Assembly: GCA_932521025.1 (NCBI GenBank)
Contig: OW051471.1
Span: 11,470,001 to 11,534,000, forward strand
DNA from: Oscheius onirici
Lineage: Eukaryota; Nematoda; Chromadorea; Rhabditida; Rhabditidae
DNA: 64,000 nucleotides
Direction of reading: 5' to 3'
Shown: piece by piece, positions 1 through 10,100 of the stretch
Position numbering within the stretch: the stretch's first letter is position 1
Layout: each line of letters opens with the position of its first letter
Notes under the pieces: generated by a model
Seen by the model: the letters and a program-made list of their open reading frames with translations, nothing else
Told to the model about the DNA's origin: nothing
The model's database searches: none
Translations under genes and position numbers: made by a program

Positions 1-60
1 GTGGCTGTGGCTGACTCTGACTGTTTGTAAATGGCCACGAATTTTTGGTGTATTGTTAAG
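1..60 (+). repeat. Dispersed repeat R1, copy 1
   Basis: This segment matches, with scattered changes, 38745-38813 in the same direction and 37431-37490 and 4755-4830 in the opposite direction. A shared core is GTGGCTGACTCTG followed by ATGGCCACGAA. It is non-coding. Together with the 4755-4830 copy it forms the outer inverted repeats around the SLC6-like gene. No transposase is visible near it. Confidence 0.75.
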
Positions 61-112
61 AGTCGCCGCTGTTACCCAGACGACCCGGGTTCGATTCCTC
101 TCCTCGCCAAAT
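61..112 (+). other. tRNA-like 3' half (relic)
   Basis: The segment contains a B-box-like stretch (GGGTTCGATTCC) followed by CTCGCCA, resembling the T arm and 3' acceptor end of a tRNA. No A box or matching 5' acceptor strand precedes it, and the T stem does not pair fully. It is best read as a tRNA-derived piece of a repeat, not a working tRNA gene. Confidence 0.35.
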
Positions 113-114
113 AT

Positions 115-265
115 TTTTGCTAAATTGTTTTGAGTAGGAAATAGAGTCGGGGTAACCGCAAGGGGATCAGAAGAGATCGGTTGACTGGGGAAGGGATCAG
201 AAGGGATCAGAAGAGATCGCTTAACTGGGGAAGCGATCAGAAGTAAAGAAGAAAACACAAGTAAA
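115..265 (+). repeat. Inner inverted repeat, left arm
   Basis: The segment holds GGGATCAGAAG-type subrepeats and GATCGGTTGACTGGGGAAG. Its reverse complement recurs at about 3925-4020 beyond the other end of the SLC6-like gene. The two arms therefore bracket that gene as imperfect inverted repeats. The remaining bases up to 395 are the transporter's 3' flank, with no further gene seen. Confidence 0.7.
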
Positions 266-395
266 CAAAGCCAGCTGGTTTTTGTTAGATTGCCAGCCTT
301 TACAGGACCACTAGAGAGACAGAGAGTCAATAGGACACACTACTGTTTATTCCAAAAGATAGTGTTATTTTCATTACACACGTTTTCAATCTCGG

Positions 396-3166
396 CTAGT
401 CGACAGCCGACGTCTCGTTGATCGTCTTCGGCATCTGCTGATCCTTCCTGTGGTCCTTTATGATCCTCAGATGGCTCGGATGTTCCTCCGTCGGATAGAT
501 GAGCTTCCAGATTTCGCGTCTACGATTCTCCTTGAAGCACATAGCGACAATCTGGCCCAAATCGAGGCCGAGAAACGTGCACAGCGTGTAGTAGCCGATG
601 CCGGGCAGGACGAGCTCGAAAAAGCGGCTTCTGGTGGCTTCATCGGTGTCGCGGTCAAAGTCGAACTTGTTGTCGAGCTGGAGCGTCGTGACGACGACGA
701 GAACCAGAGGACAGAGGACACGTAGCAGCCAGCGGAAACTCTTGGACAGCGGGCCGTAGTAGTCGTGGAAGGTCTCTGAACAGTTTTACGTTCAGAATCT
801 GGAAAGACTTACTGGTAATGGGATAGACGAAGCACAGATCAATGTACAGCTCGTCGGCGCCGTAAAATTGAACCGTGACGTGACAGAAGAGCAGCAGCAG
901 CGTGCAACCGATGTAGATTCCCCAGGCGTAATGCCGTCCGACGACGTTGGGATAGAGCTGGAAGAGCGTGCCGAGCAGAAGGATGGTCCCGCCGTAGCCA
1001 CAGCTAGCCATGACGTTCAGATAGATGGGATTGATATCGCGAGCAAAGGTCGGATGACTGCGCTTCAGCTCGAGAATGGAGAAAAAGCTGCCCAGAATGG
1101 GGAAGATGTGCATCAGAAAATGGCAGAAGCAGAACCAAGTGTAGAAGCCCTTCAAATTGGCTAGACTGAAGAACTCGGGCAGGAAGTTGCGCCAGTATTC
1201 GCCTGGAAGAGGGAGATTGTTTACTGTCTGTCTCTCTGTCTTTCAGAGTAGAGATACCTGCCCCTGTCTCTCTATCACTCACTTCTCCTTCTGAACATTT
1301 TTCCGGCGATGGCTGTGATACTCGTCGGCGCATCCAGATCATTGGCCTCCTTCTCCAGCCAGCCCGTCATGCTCAGATTGGCCATCAGGAAGAAGAGATT
1401 CACGAGCAGGTGAACGATGGTTATCATGACCGCCGTGGCAAAGGCTTCCGATCTCTTGGTCCTCAATCTGGCGATGGAGACGGTAAAGAACTTAAAGTTG
1501 ACCGGAATGAACACGACACTGCAGATGGCAAAGAGGCTACTTCTGGTGAAAAGACGCTCCGGTTCTGTGAGAGCCACGATGCGCTGGATTCCGACGGAGA
1601 GTTGTCCCTTGTGAATCAGATAGCTGCAGTTGACGAAGATGAAAATGTAGGCGAGAAGACCGAGACAGGAGAAAATGATGGTGAAGATGGTACTGCCAGT
1701 GGCGGCCAGGATGGCACAGATGATGATCGTCAATGTCATGATGGGACTTCGCTGAAAAAAATACTGATGATTCACTGACCTTCCAAACTCACCCATTTTC
1801 CAAATGTAGCACTAGTCTTCAACGACTCACTCTTCCAGTAGACTTCAGACGGCGGCAACTGGATCCGATCATACGCTCCGTGAGTAATCGTCGGACGGAA
1901 CTTGTTATCTTCCTCCTTCTCATAGTACAATCTCTGCGTCATCGGCGACGGAAAATCCTTCTGGTAGCACTGATCGCTCGTCGGATCATCCCGGCATTTT
2001 CGGAGAGCGGCCAAGGAAATGCAGCAGCCGGAGAGAAAGTTGTTCGTGAAGCAGTCGACGTCCTTCATTCGGCAGCTGACAAAGTCGTCCAGCAGGGGAC
2101 CCATCGTGAGGGCATGGTCGAAACGTTCAGCTCCGTTGTTCAGCGTGACGGCCTGATTGACGAGAAGCCAGAAGAACATGGCCCAGCCGATTCCGCGGAA
2201 GCACTGACCGAACAGAGTTGTTATCTTGGTGAGGCCGACCTGAACATTGTCCTCGTTCAGTTACTCATTCTGACTCTCTCACTCTTTTCCACAAAAAAAA
2301 GAAAATCCACCAACCTGAGTGTACTGTCCCCAATGGATGAACAGAAAGGTAAGCGGCATCTGCACGAACCAGACGACAGCAAAGTACAGCAGCAGAAAAT
2401 ACAGTCCCCCATTGGCTCTCGAGTACTCGGCCAGCAGATCCAGTTGATTCGGGTCGATGAGGCTGACGCTGAGACAGACGCTCAGTCCGATGCTCGTCCA
2501 TTTGAACTGGTACCACTTTCTCTTCTTTTTGCCGTCCTTGCCCTCAGCTTCGTCCTTTTCCATCGTGACAAACAGTTTCAGAGTCGAGTCAGGAGCCCGT
2601 GCCGACTTGAGCTGCTCCGACTGACTCATTTCCTCGATTGCTTCTTTGATCTGTAGCTCTGGGCCGGGTTCGGTAGAAGCACTTTTGGACGGTCCAGTAG
2701 CCTCTTTTTTGTCCGTGCTGACGTTTTGGGTAGGATCCATCTGTTGGTCGGTAGCTAGCTGCGTCGGTTGGAGCTTTTTCTGCAAGATGGGGTGAAAGAC
2801 AGACAGTGACAGTCACAGAAATATAGACAGAGACAGAAAAAAAGAGGGACAGAAAAACAGAGATAGAAAGACAGAGGGACTGAGTAGCAGAGAGTCAGGG
2901 AGACAGAGGGACGAAAAAATAGAGGGACAAATAAACAAAGAGACGAAGGGATAGTAGTTATCAATAGAACAAGCCTCATTTGCAGTAGCTTTTCCGTCCG
3001 TGTTTGCCACTGCAGCCGCCTTCTGGACTGGTTTCTCCGCCTTCTTCTCGATACCAGTAGATCCCGGCTTGGCCAGCTCCTTCTTCTTTGTCGCCAGAGC
3101 TGACTTGACTGCGGCAGCCACATTGGACGGGAGATTCGGGGCAGATGACGAGGTGACTTCCGACAT
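396..3166 (-). CDS. Divergent SLC6-type (neurotransmitter:sodium symporter-like) transporter
   Basis: A multi-exon gene for a polytopic membrane protein, probably a sodium-coupled solute carrier of the plasma membrane. It starts with a charged Ala/Lys/Pro-rich cytoplasmic tail (start 3166). A segment like the TM1-TM2 region of SLC6 follows: ANGGLYFLLLYFAVVWF, then LTFLFIHWGQYTQVG, comparable to GGGAFLIPY and LGQYT in family members. A cysteine-bearing extracellular loop and further hydrophobic exons follow at about 1750-1280, 1155-840 and 770-450. The stop is at 396-398. The N-VWRFPY sodium and substrate motif of typical SLC6 proteins is not recognisable, so transport function is uncertain. 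The first intron (about 2780-2985) is a GACAGA-rich simple repeat. The family call rests on pattern, not alignment. Confidence 0.6.
2785..2955. repeat. GACAGA-rich simple repeat in SLC6-like intron 1
   Basis: Imperfect repeats of AGACAGAG and GGGACAGA fill most of the first intron. On the minus strand they read as CTGTCTC/CTGTCCC. The same kind of array occurs at 32994-33128 and 61170-61700, so this genome seems prone to CTGTC-type expansions. Confidence 0.8.
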
Positions 3167-3924
3167 CTGGTAGTTTTCTGTTGACGTTCTTCAGCTACCT
3201 CTTAGACTCGAACTGACTATTTTTTTATTGATGTAATCCTCAAACTTCGATTTTTTTTGTTTTATAGAAGTTGGAGAGTAAAAAAAGTTTTTTGTTGCAA
3301 ACTAAAACAAATGTATCTTTTTTAATTGCTGTTACTAAAAAGCAAGTGTTATATTTTTGTGAGTTTTGTAAAAGTTTTTCAATTGCTCCCAAGTCTGAAG
3401 ATATTGGAGGACTCGCATGTTCTCAACCAACTCGTACTTGTGAAATAGAGTGAACTGCTGACAGATCTTGAGGCAACAAGAATATGGATCCGACGAGAAC
3501 AACTTGTCCGGAATCGGGAGTACTTAAAAGATGTATTATCAGAGTATGGAGAAAAATCTTACTTGTCGAAAGTCTCCTTCCACGACTTTTTCTCAAAAGG
3601 AACAGAAAGTTCAACAGAATGTCCATGACATCATGATGAACAGAGAATGGTCGCCAGAACTTTGTCGGAGAGCATGGAACACTCGTCATGAAAAAAAAAA
3701 CATCAGCGCCTTTCAGGAGACGGCCCTCAATCGTCTTTGGCTTCAGATTACTGTTCTCGCAGTTTTGGACAATGTTCGGTTTGAACAGAGAGACAGCAGT
3801 TCTTTCGTTCTTTATTCCGGTCCAGACAGCGCACATAACTTTCTTTGCGATTCCCATCAGCTTGTGGAAGACACAATTGTTTAGACTCGGCTTCGCCGCC
3901 TGTCGGCGGCTTTTTTAAACTTGC
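3167..3924. other. Region with one possible coding fragment
   Basis: Mostly AT-rich with no convincing gene. On the plus strand about 3455-3628 translates without stops into a charged peptide beginning LTDLEATRIWIRREQ and ending SSTECP before a TGA. It looks protein-like in composition, but I could not attach a start exon and do not recognise it. Overlapping ORFs on both strands at 3423-3918 are mutually incompatible. Confidence 0.25.
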
Positions 3925-4025
3925 GTTTTCTTCTTTACTTCTGATTCCTTCCCCAGTCAACCGATCCCCTCCGAATCCTACCGGTTACCCTGACTCTATT
4001 TCCAACTCAAAACAATGTAGCAAGA
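3925..4025 (-). repeat. Inner inverted repeat, right arm
   Basis: Reverse complement of the 115-265 repeat. It includes the complements of GATCGGTTGACTGGGGAAG and of the AATAGAGTC segment. It closes the inner inverted-repeat frame around the SLC6-like gene. Confidence 0.7.
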
Positions 4026-4427
4026 TGAGGCTAGAAAGGTTTTTCAAAAAAAGAAATGCAGCCTGAACTAAGGCCTATCCACAGGGCACACACCACGATT
4101 CTTCTTTATCCGTCCACAGTGCACCGAATCTCCTTCAAAAGGTTGTGGGTGACTTTTTCTTCATAACTTTTAATAACAAGCAGTTAAAAAGGTTTTTCAA
4201 AAAAAAAAATAAGAATTGCTGCCAAAACAATGGGCTATAAGGCTTGTATAGTCCGATCTTGGGGAAATACTGTTTTAAAACCGACCACGGATTCATGCCG
4301 AATTTCCACCTATTGAAAAACACAAAGAATTAGAATACGACCCTAACAAAATGTGATGCTGATTCGGATTAGCGAGTTTCTGTTTCTCATTCCTAACATG
4401 TTGCTGCATCTCTGTCTGCACTTTCTG

Positions 4428-6085
4428 CTATTTTTAACTGGAACAGCAGTCATCTTTTGTACCAAATCTCGAACCCAATGGAAAGTTTATGAAGATCTCC
4501 CCGTGTTCAGAGGATGAGTGTGCAGAGAACCACTACTGTAACTACTTTACTAAAGAGTAGGGTTCTTTAAAAATATTTTGACCAGACGACTTCGTCGCCT
4601 GCCGGGGTCGTAGCACCAAACTTTTCTACCTGCTCGTTGCCGTTTTCTAAAGCTTTGTACTTCCCTCTGACACAATAGAAGCCAAAGCCTGTAAAAACTC
4701 CAAGTTCAAAAGTAACTTGTTATCTAATCCTGACAACTCTTGACTTGCTACGACGATTCTCATGGACAAACAGACAGACATCCAACAGACAGAGTCAGCC
4801 ACAGACACCATAGCTATTTAATAGTTTAGATCTTTTTAAGGAATGGAAGTTACTGTATTTTCGGAGAAGTGAACGAGTATGTTGAATCTAATGGTCTTGT
4901 GGGATATGTCAAGCTCGAAGGCGATGTCTGTGACGAAGAGATGTTCTTCGATGGGAATATGAGCGGTTTAGCCAGGTGTAAGTTGAAAACCTATACGAAC
5001 ACAGTAAAACTCAGATCCGTGTGGACCAGTGGGCTGCACTGACCGCATGACAGTTCTAAACACGACAATCTCATTTCCAATCTTTGTTACGTATGCTAGA
5101 GGCCCCAGACCAGACTGAATGAATGCTAATAATGATTTTGGTTACTTCTCTACGAAATCTTTACAAGAAGCAAAAAGTTTCTTTTGTCTACCCGTTTCTT
5201 TTCAAAAGTAAAGTTTACCCCGCAATAAACGCCAGAGCAAGCTCAATTGCGTGCGGGTCTAATCTGAGGGGCCAGAGAAATCAGGCTTACGTTCTTACGT
5301 TCTTCTATCTGGACAGGTTCCAAGTCTGACTCCAAGAACGCTTTATCTTCGTAGCATGCTACTACCAATTTACCGACCTCGGGAGGATGGATGCCTTGGT
5401 TGGGCAGAAGCGGGTTTGAACTGGGGACCTTCAGATTGACGCTGGCGCCTTCTACCACTGCGCCATCCCGCTTCAAAGCAAATTATATAAGGACTTTTCG
5501 ATTTCAAATTGGGATATAACGACTGTTTGTGACATGGCACTGTTTTCAGGATCAGCTCACAGCGGAAATTGCAGGAACGCCGAGAAATAAATGATAAGGA
5601 TACTTCTTAGGCAAAAAAAATTTAAGACAGTCGGATATACGAGAAAGACAGAAAAGGAGAGCTTTCGAGGTCTTTTCTTCCAAAACGTCTTGGTGTTTTT
5701 TTCCCAATGTTTATAACAGCCAAACTATTTCACCTTTTGTATTTTTCTCCAGCAATATGAACTGACTGTCTCTGATTGTTTTCTTGCTGCCTAAACTGCT
5801 AAATGTCTTACTGTTTCTCTAATAAAAGTAATTTGACTAGTTGACTTGTTAGAGCTCCTAGTTGATCGCGCCAGAACGCTGTGTGAAACTGCATCTGATT
5901 GTTGTTCAATGGTTAATAAGTACAAGTTCGGGACAGCAAACGCTTTCATATGGTCAATTGTGGAGGTCCCATATCACACAATTTTCTACTGCAGAACAGC
6001 AACGAGTTGCCAAGAGAAGTTGAAAAATAACTGTAGCGGCTATCGACAAAGCTACAGAGTATACGAGGCATTGAAAAGTAGCTGA
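4428..6085 (+). CDS. Secreted cysteine-containing family protein, copy 1 (approximate)
   Basis: First of at least four related copies. The exon at about 4452-4558 encodes FVPNLEPNGKF and then CSEDECAENHYCNYFTKE, the family hallmark (C-x4-C-x5-C). The next exon (4839-4978) encodes NGSYCIFGEV and GYVKLEGDVCDEE, then ends at a GTAAGT. The last exon (about 5870-6085) has paired cysteines and VEVPYHTIFYC, aligning loosely with the copy-4 C terminus (VTIPWKVNFVC). The signal-peptide exon is probably just before 4452 but is not clear. Joining the 5' exons to the 5870 exon is an inference, and a tRNA relic lies in the intervening intron. Function is unknown; secretion is inferred from copy 4. Confidence 0.5.
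4755..4830 (-). repeat. Dispersed repeat R1, copy 2 (outer inverted repeat)
   Basis: Contains CAGAGTCAGCCACAGACACC followed by ATAGCTATTTAATAGTTTAGATC, an imperfect match to 37455-37500 and the reverse complement of the 1-60 repeat. It lies in an intron of secreted family copy 1. Confidence 0.7.
5402..5474 (-). pseudogene. tRNA-derived pseudogene (tRNA-Met-like)
   Basis: On the minus strand the segment reads GGGATGGCGCAGTGGTAG (A-box-like), then AATCTGAAGGTC and AGTTCAAACCC (B-box-like), the order and spacing of an elongator tRNA-Met. The anticodon arm is shortened and the T stem does not pair, although the outermost bases (GAAGCGGG and CCCGCTTC) are complementary. It is a tRNA relic or the head of a tRNA-derived SINE. 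Confidence 0.6.
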
Positions 6086-6106
6086 TTAGGAGATACAAAT
6101 ATCTTC

Positions 6107-6296
6107 TTAGTGGTTCCCATTTTCGTCCATGAGCTGCTGCACAAAGTGAAGAAGGTACTCTAGCTCCTCCTGCCTTCTGAGCGCTTCTAGTAGCTGAAGA
6201 ATAAGCTGTAGAAGAGCATCGCCATTGTCGTTTACCTAGAGAAATTAAAATGTACAAAGAACTGAGATTTACGTAGTTAGGGTTTGGAATGGGCAT
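6107..6296 (-). CDS. Small 50-aa protein, two exons
   Basis: A short gene missed by length filters. Exon 1 encodes MPIPNPNY and ends at GTAAAT. The intron is about 45 bp and ends TTTCTCTAG. Exon 2 begins VNDNGDALL and continues as a Leu/Gln/Glu-rich amphipathic helix (LLQLILQLLEALRR, EELEYLLHFVQQL) ending DENGNH before TAA. Reading frame is kept across the splice. The heptad-like leucine spacing suggests a coiled coil or a helical docking peptide. No family recognised. Confidence 0.45.
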
Positions 6297-6558
6297 AGCT
6301 GTGCAATGAAGACCTGGGCGCTTATCTCCGGTTGCATGTTGTTCTTACCACTTTGTTTGGGAAAATGTGGGCGGAGAAAGAAGGGAAAAACTTTTCTCTA
6401 CTTTCTTCACGTACTGAAGTTCGGAGGAATTTCACTCCTGGCAACAGTCTTCGACTTCCGGGGTGATTAAAAACTACAAAAGTTTTTTCAAACCGCTGCG
6501 CACCAACCTGAGCAGACGTTCACAATAGCTACACTGTCGCTTCAACGTCTTTTTGCAG

Positions 6559-7046
6559 GAATGGAAGTTACTGTATCTTTGGAGAAGTTGATAAATATGT
6601 CGACTATGTCAATTCGGCTGGATATGTCAAGCTGGAAGGCGAGTTCTGTGAAGAAGGCTTGGTTTTTGACGGGAACACGAGCGGGGTAGCTAAATGTAAG
6701 CATAACCAGATACTCTTCCTAAAAGCTGCAGATCCTTGCGGAGCTCTCGATGTGCTAGCCTCGACGAATGTAAACGAGACCCTTGCCTTTCCCATTTTAA
6801 CAGCATTTGTACCTGACGAATACATGGGATTGCAATGAAGGGAAGCAAACTTCTCGGCGAATCCCATGTATTACAAAACATGTACGACGACACATCAAGC
6901 ACCGGGCACTATCAATCTAGTGGAAATTTTGTTTGCCGATCACTCAAAGTTGAACACGACGTACCCCTTCCAGTACACTTCAAACGCAAAAAAGTTGTAT
7001 TTTGAAGGGAAAAAGTCGATCGGATGGAATGCTTTCACTTTTTAGA
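6559..7046 (+). CDS. Secreted cysteine-containing family protein, copy 2 (partial)
   Basis: The exon at 6559-6694 encodes NGSYCIFGEVDKYV and GYVKLEGEFCEEG, nearly the same as the matching copy-1 exon, and ends at GTAAGC. A downstream open stretch (about 6918-7046) encodes VEILFADHSKLNTTYPF and LYFEGKK before TAG, which I align loosely with VTIPWKVNF and KMVYNGN of copy 4. No hallmark C-x4-C-x5-C exon was found upstream, so the copy may be truncated at its 5' end. Function unknown. Confidence 0.4.
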
Positions 7047-7142
7047 AGAAGAAGAAAAGTGATAACAAAAATGTTTATCTAGTTAAGCATGAAATGAACA
7101 TAAAGCACCTGTATCCGTTTTAGAAAGAACATTTTGGAGATC

Positions 7143-10100
7143 TTACGCTTGCTGTGACCCTTCCGTGCCCGTAATCTTCAGCGCTATCTTGTTTTCTGAC
7201 TTCTCGGTCACTTTTCTTCTTTTCCCAAACAAGACTGTGTTGAGTGAAGAAAGGGCACATAGAAAGACGGGGACGAGGAAAAGAGCATGAATGAGACCAA
7301 GCAGTACGACCAGAACCATAGTTTTAACAAAGACCTGAAAAATGTGGAAAACATCCACTTCTCTCTCACCTGACTCATGTAGGTCTGGACGAAAAGTAGA
7401 CAGAGCACGAAGATTACGGTAGAAAATCCACATTGGAGGAGAGGGAAGCCAATAGCTATCAGAGAGCGAGCAATCTTTTTGGAGGGAACACTGTCCGGAA
7501 ACTCTAGTCCTTCACGGAAATAGTGGAATGTCACATGGGCTGGGAAGTCGACAGAGAAGCCAATGGACATGATGGTTGTGGCCATAGAGATCGGATCCAG
7601 ATCTACTCCCCAAATGGAGAGGAATCCGAAGACGCCTGGAAACGAGATTGTTTTTGCAAATTTGTACCTTGACGTTGTATAATAGAGCATGGGGCAGAGT
7701 AATTCACCACTACCCAGACATACCGAAAAGAATCAACAACACTATAGTCTGTTCAAAATGTAGAGAGCATAATTTGAATTGGCCCGCGCTTTTTGGTTGG
7801 CTGAGTATCCAACATTTACATGCTGTATCATACAATGCAGCTAAATTCCCGCCGATTTGATTTGAAAAAAGTTCTATGAAACAGCGAGGGCCAATTCAAA
7901 TTATGCTCTCTACATATTGAAGAGACTATAAAACCCCGGATGCATCGTTGTGACTACATCCCTTTGACGTTTCTGCCCAAATGCTTTACCAATTCTTCCA
8001 TTAGTCCCCATCCTCCTCCTTTCCCTCGTCGTGAAAAAAGCTGTAGGCAGTCAAGACCAAACACTCTGCCTACTTCCTATTTTAAGCCACAAACAGTTCA
8101 GCTTGCAGGTACCAGGACAAAGTACGAAAACTTCTTTCTCCCCGTTCTGTCAAGATCATAAAGGTTACTGTTTGCTGTTATCCGATGAACAAACATATAC
8201 TTCTGACTACTTTTCACAAAAATGTTGACTATTAAGGTTCTGACATAGATTAGCTTGGTGTTTTTGAATGCACACATCGATCTAGACTTCAGAACAAAGT
8301 TAACTCAATGGGACTTACCAATGCAGATCGAGACTATGGCGAGTGTTGCCACGATGACCGTGAACAGATTGTACATGAAGAGGAAGCAGACGACCATCAT
8401 GCAGACTAGAGTAGCTCCAGATGTTGAGAGAGTCGCTGGAAGGATGACATCCAACTGATCAACAAAGGGAGAGTAGTCATCAAAGACGGCTGCCTGCAGT
8501 TCTGGATAACTGTCGGCTGTGGCTCGCCATCTAGAGATTTTTCTCCTTTAAAGGACTGGTACAAGGCTACCTGTTGAGCATATTCTTTCTGTACTGAAAG
8601 TCCCCAAGAAGCTCTCCTCTATAGGATACTGTAACCATAAACTTGGCCAGGTCGCCAGCCTCGTCAAACTTGACAAATCCGTTCCAATGATGAAATTCGG
8701 GCCAGGCTAGGAAGCCCTTCATGGAATTTCTATTGATTCCAGTCTCCACCAAGCCTTCTTCCTCTTCTTCAGCCATTTCCTTGTAGGACTTGTAGTCGCG
8801 CATAAAGTAGTGACTGAACTTTGAGCCGAGACACTCGGGATACGCCTCAAAGTCGGCGATCATGCTGTCCGACAGGGCTAATCTTGTCGGATCGGAGAGG
8901 TTCCCGGGCTAGATTTTCATGTTATTCTTTGGCGAATTGCGGCGCTTACGTGCTGGACAAAGATCTGAACGGTGGTGTAGTTTTGAAGGATGTAATGGTC
9001 GCGGAGATGGTTGATCTGGAAATTGTCTCACTCCTGAACTGATCCAATAAGTTTACCTCCAGTAGTTTTGAGTCGCTCAGTACCAACTTGTCCGGAGAGA
9101 GTATAATCTTGATATCCAGTGCATGAGTCAAACTGATGTACCAGTATCCACACATGACGAAAAAGACCAAAATTGCTGTAAACCTCGAGCTGATCCATTC
9201 AGAGTAATTGTCCAACAGTTTTGACCACTTTTTGGCCTCGATCGGTTTCCATTGAATGCTCTTCTCTTTAGTTTCCGACTTCATTTCCCATTCTCCAGTT
9301 AACGAAATGACTGCGCAGTAAATTGTGATCTAAAACATTTAAAGCTTCTCTGAAAAGCGGCTTACTTGAAAAATGTAGTCCATTAGGATAGCCGCAGCAT
9401 TTCCAATGCAAAAGAGCTGAATTTCCGGAGTTGGTGTGTAGATGCCGACGATGAAAGCCATAAAATTGGTAAGAGAGGTGATTGTGATAGAGGGACCGAC
9501 ATCCACGAGCATTCGTGAGACTCTGAAATGCAATTTTTTATAGCCTTTTTTTCTTAGCACACTCGACCCTGTGTATGTCCTATGACAATCCTCTTGTCTT
9601 TAGCTGCCATAGTTTAATATGTGACTCTGGTCCTATTTAAAGGCTAAATAAGCCACCTCTCGCTCTCTCTAAGACCATCAACATCTTCCTCTATCTGTAT
9701 TCATTACTCGATTGAGCTATAATTTATACTCGTGGTAAAGTATTCTCTCCATTCTTCCTGCTGTCAACTGTGAGCTAGGGAATTGGGGAACAAATTGGTG
9801 CATCGGCCGGGAAATCTGTTTTTCCAAAGAAGGCACTCAGAGTAATCCAACTTCCTGTTCATTGTCAAGAAACACTAGACTCTAGAGAAATGCAAACTAG
9901 AAAAGGAGAAAAAGACTCGGTTAGAGACCAACGATCCGCTCATACTCAGATCTCTCTGTCATGTAGACTTTGTATAATCAACTAGTTATTAGCCCAGACG
10001 TTTCTTATTAAGTTTGGCTAGAGTTTTCCTGCTACAGTATAGTAATGTTGTCCCACTACTGTGTCTCTTACAAGCCGATCTATTTACGCAAAGCAATTGA

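Noticed and set aside
450-2656. Plus-strand charged ORFs (450-725, 868-1164, 1410-1778, 1880-2656)
   Set aside because: They are antisense to well-formed hydrophobic exons of the SLC6-like gene and lack protein-like features.
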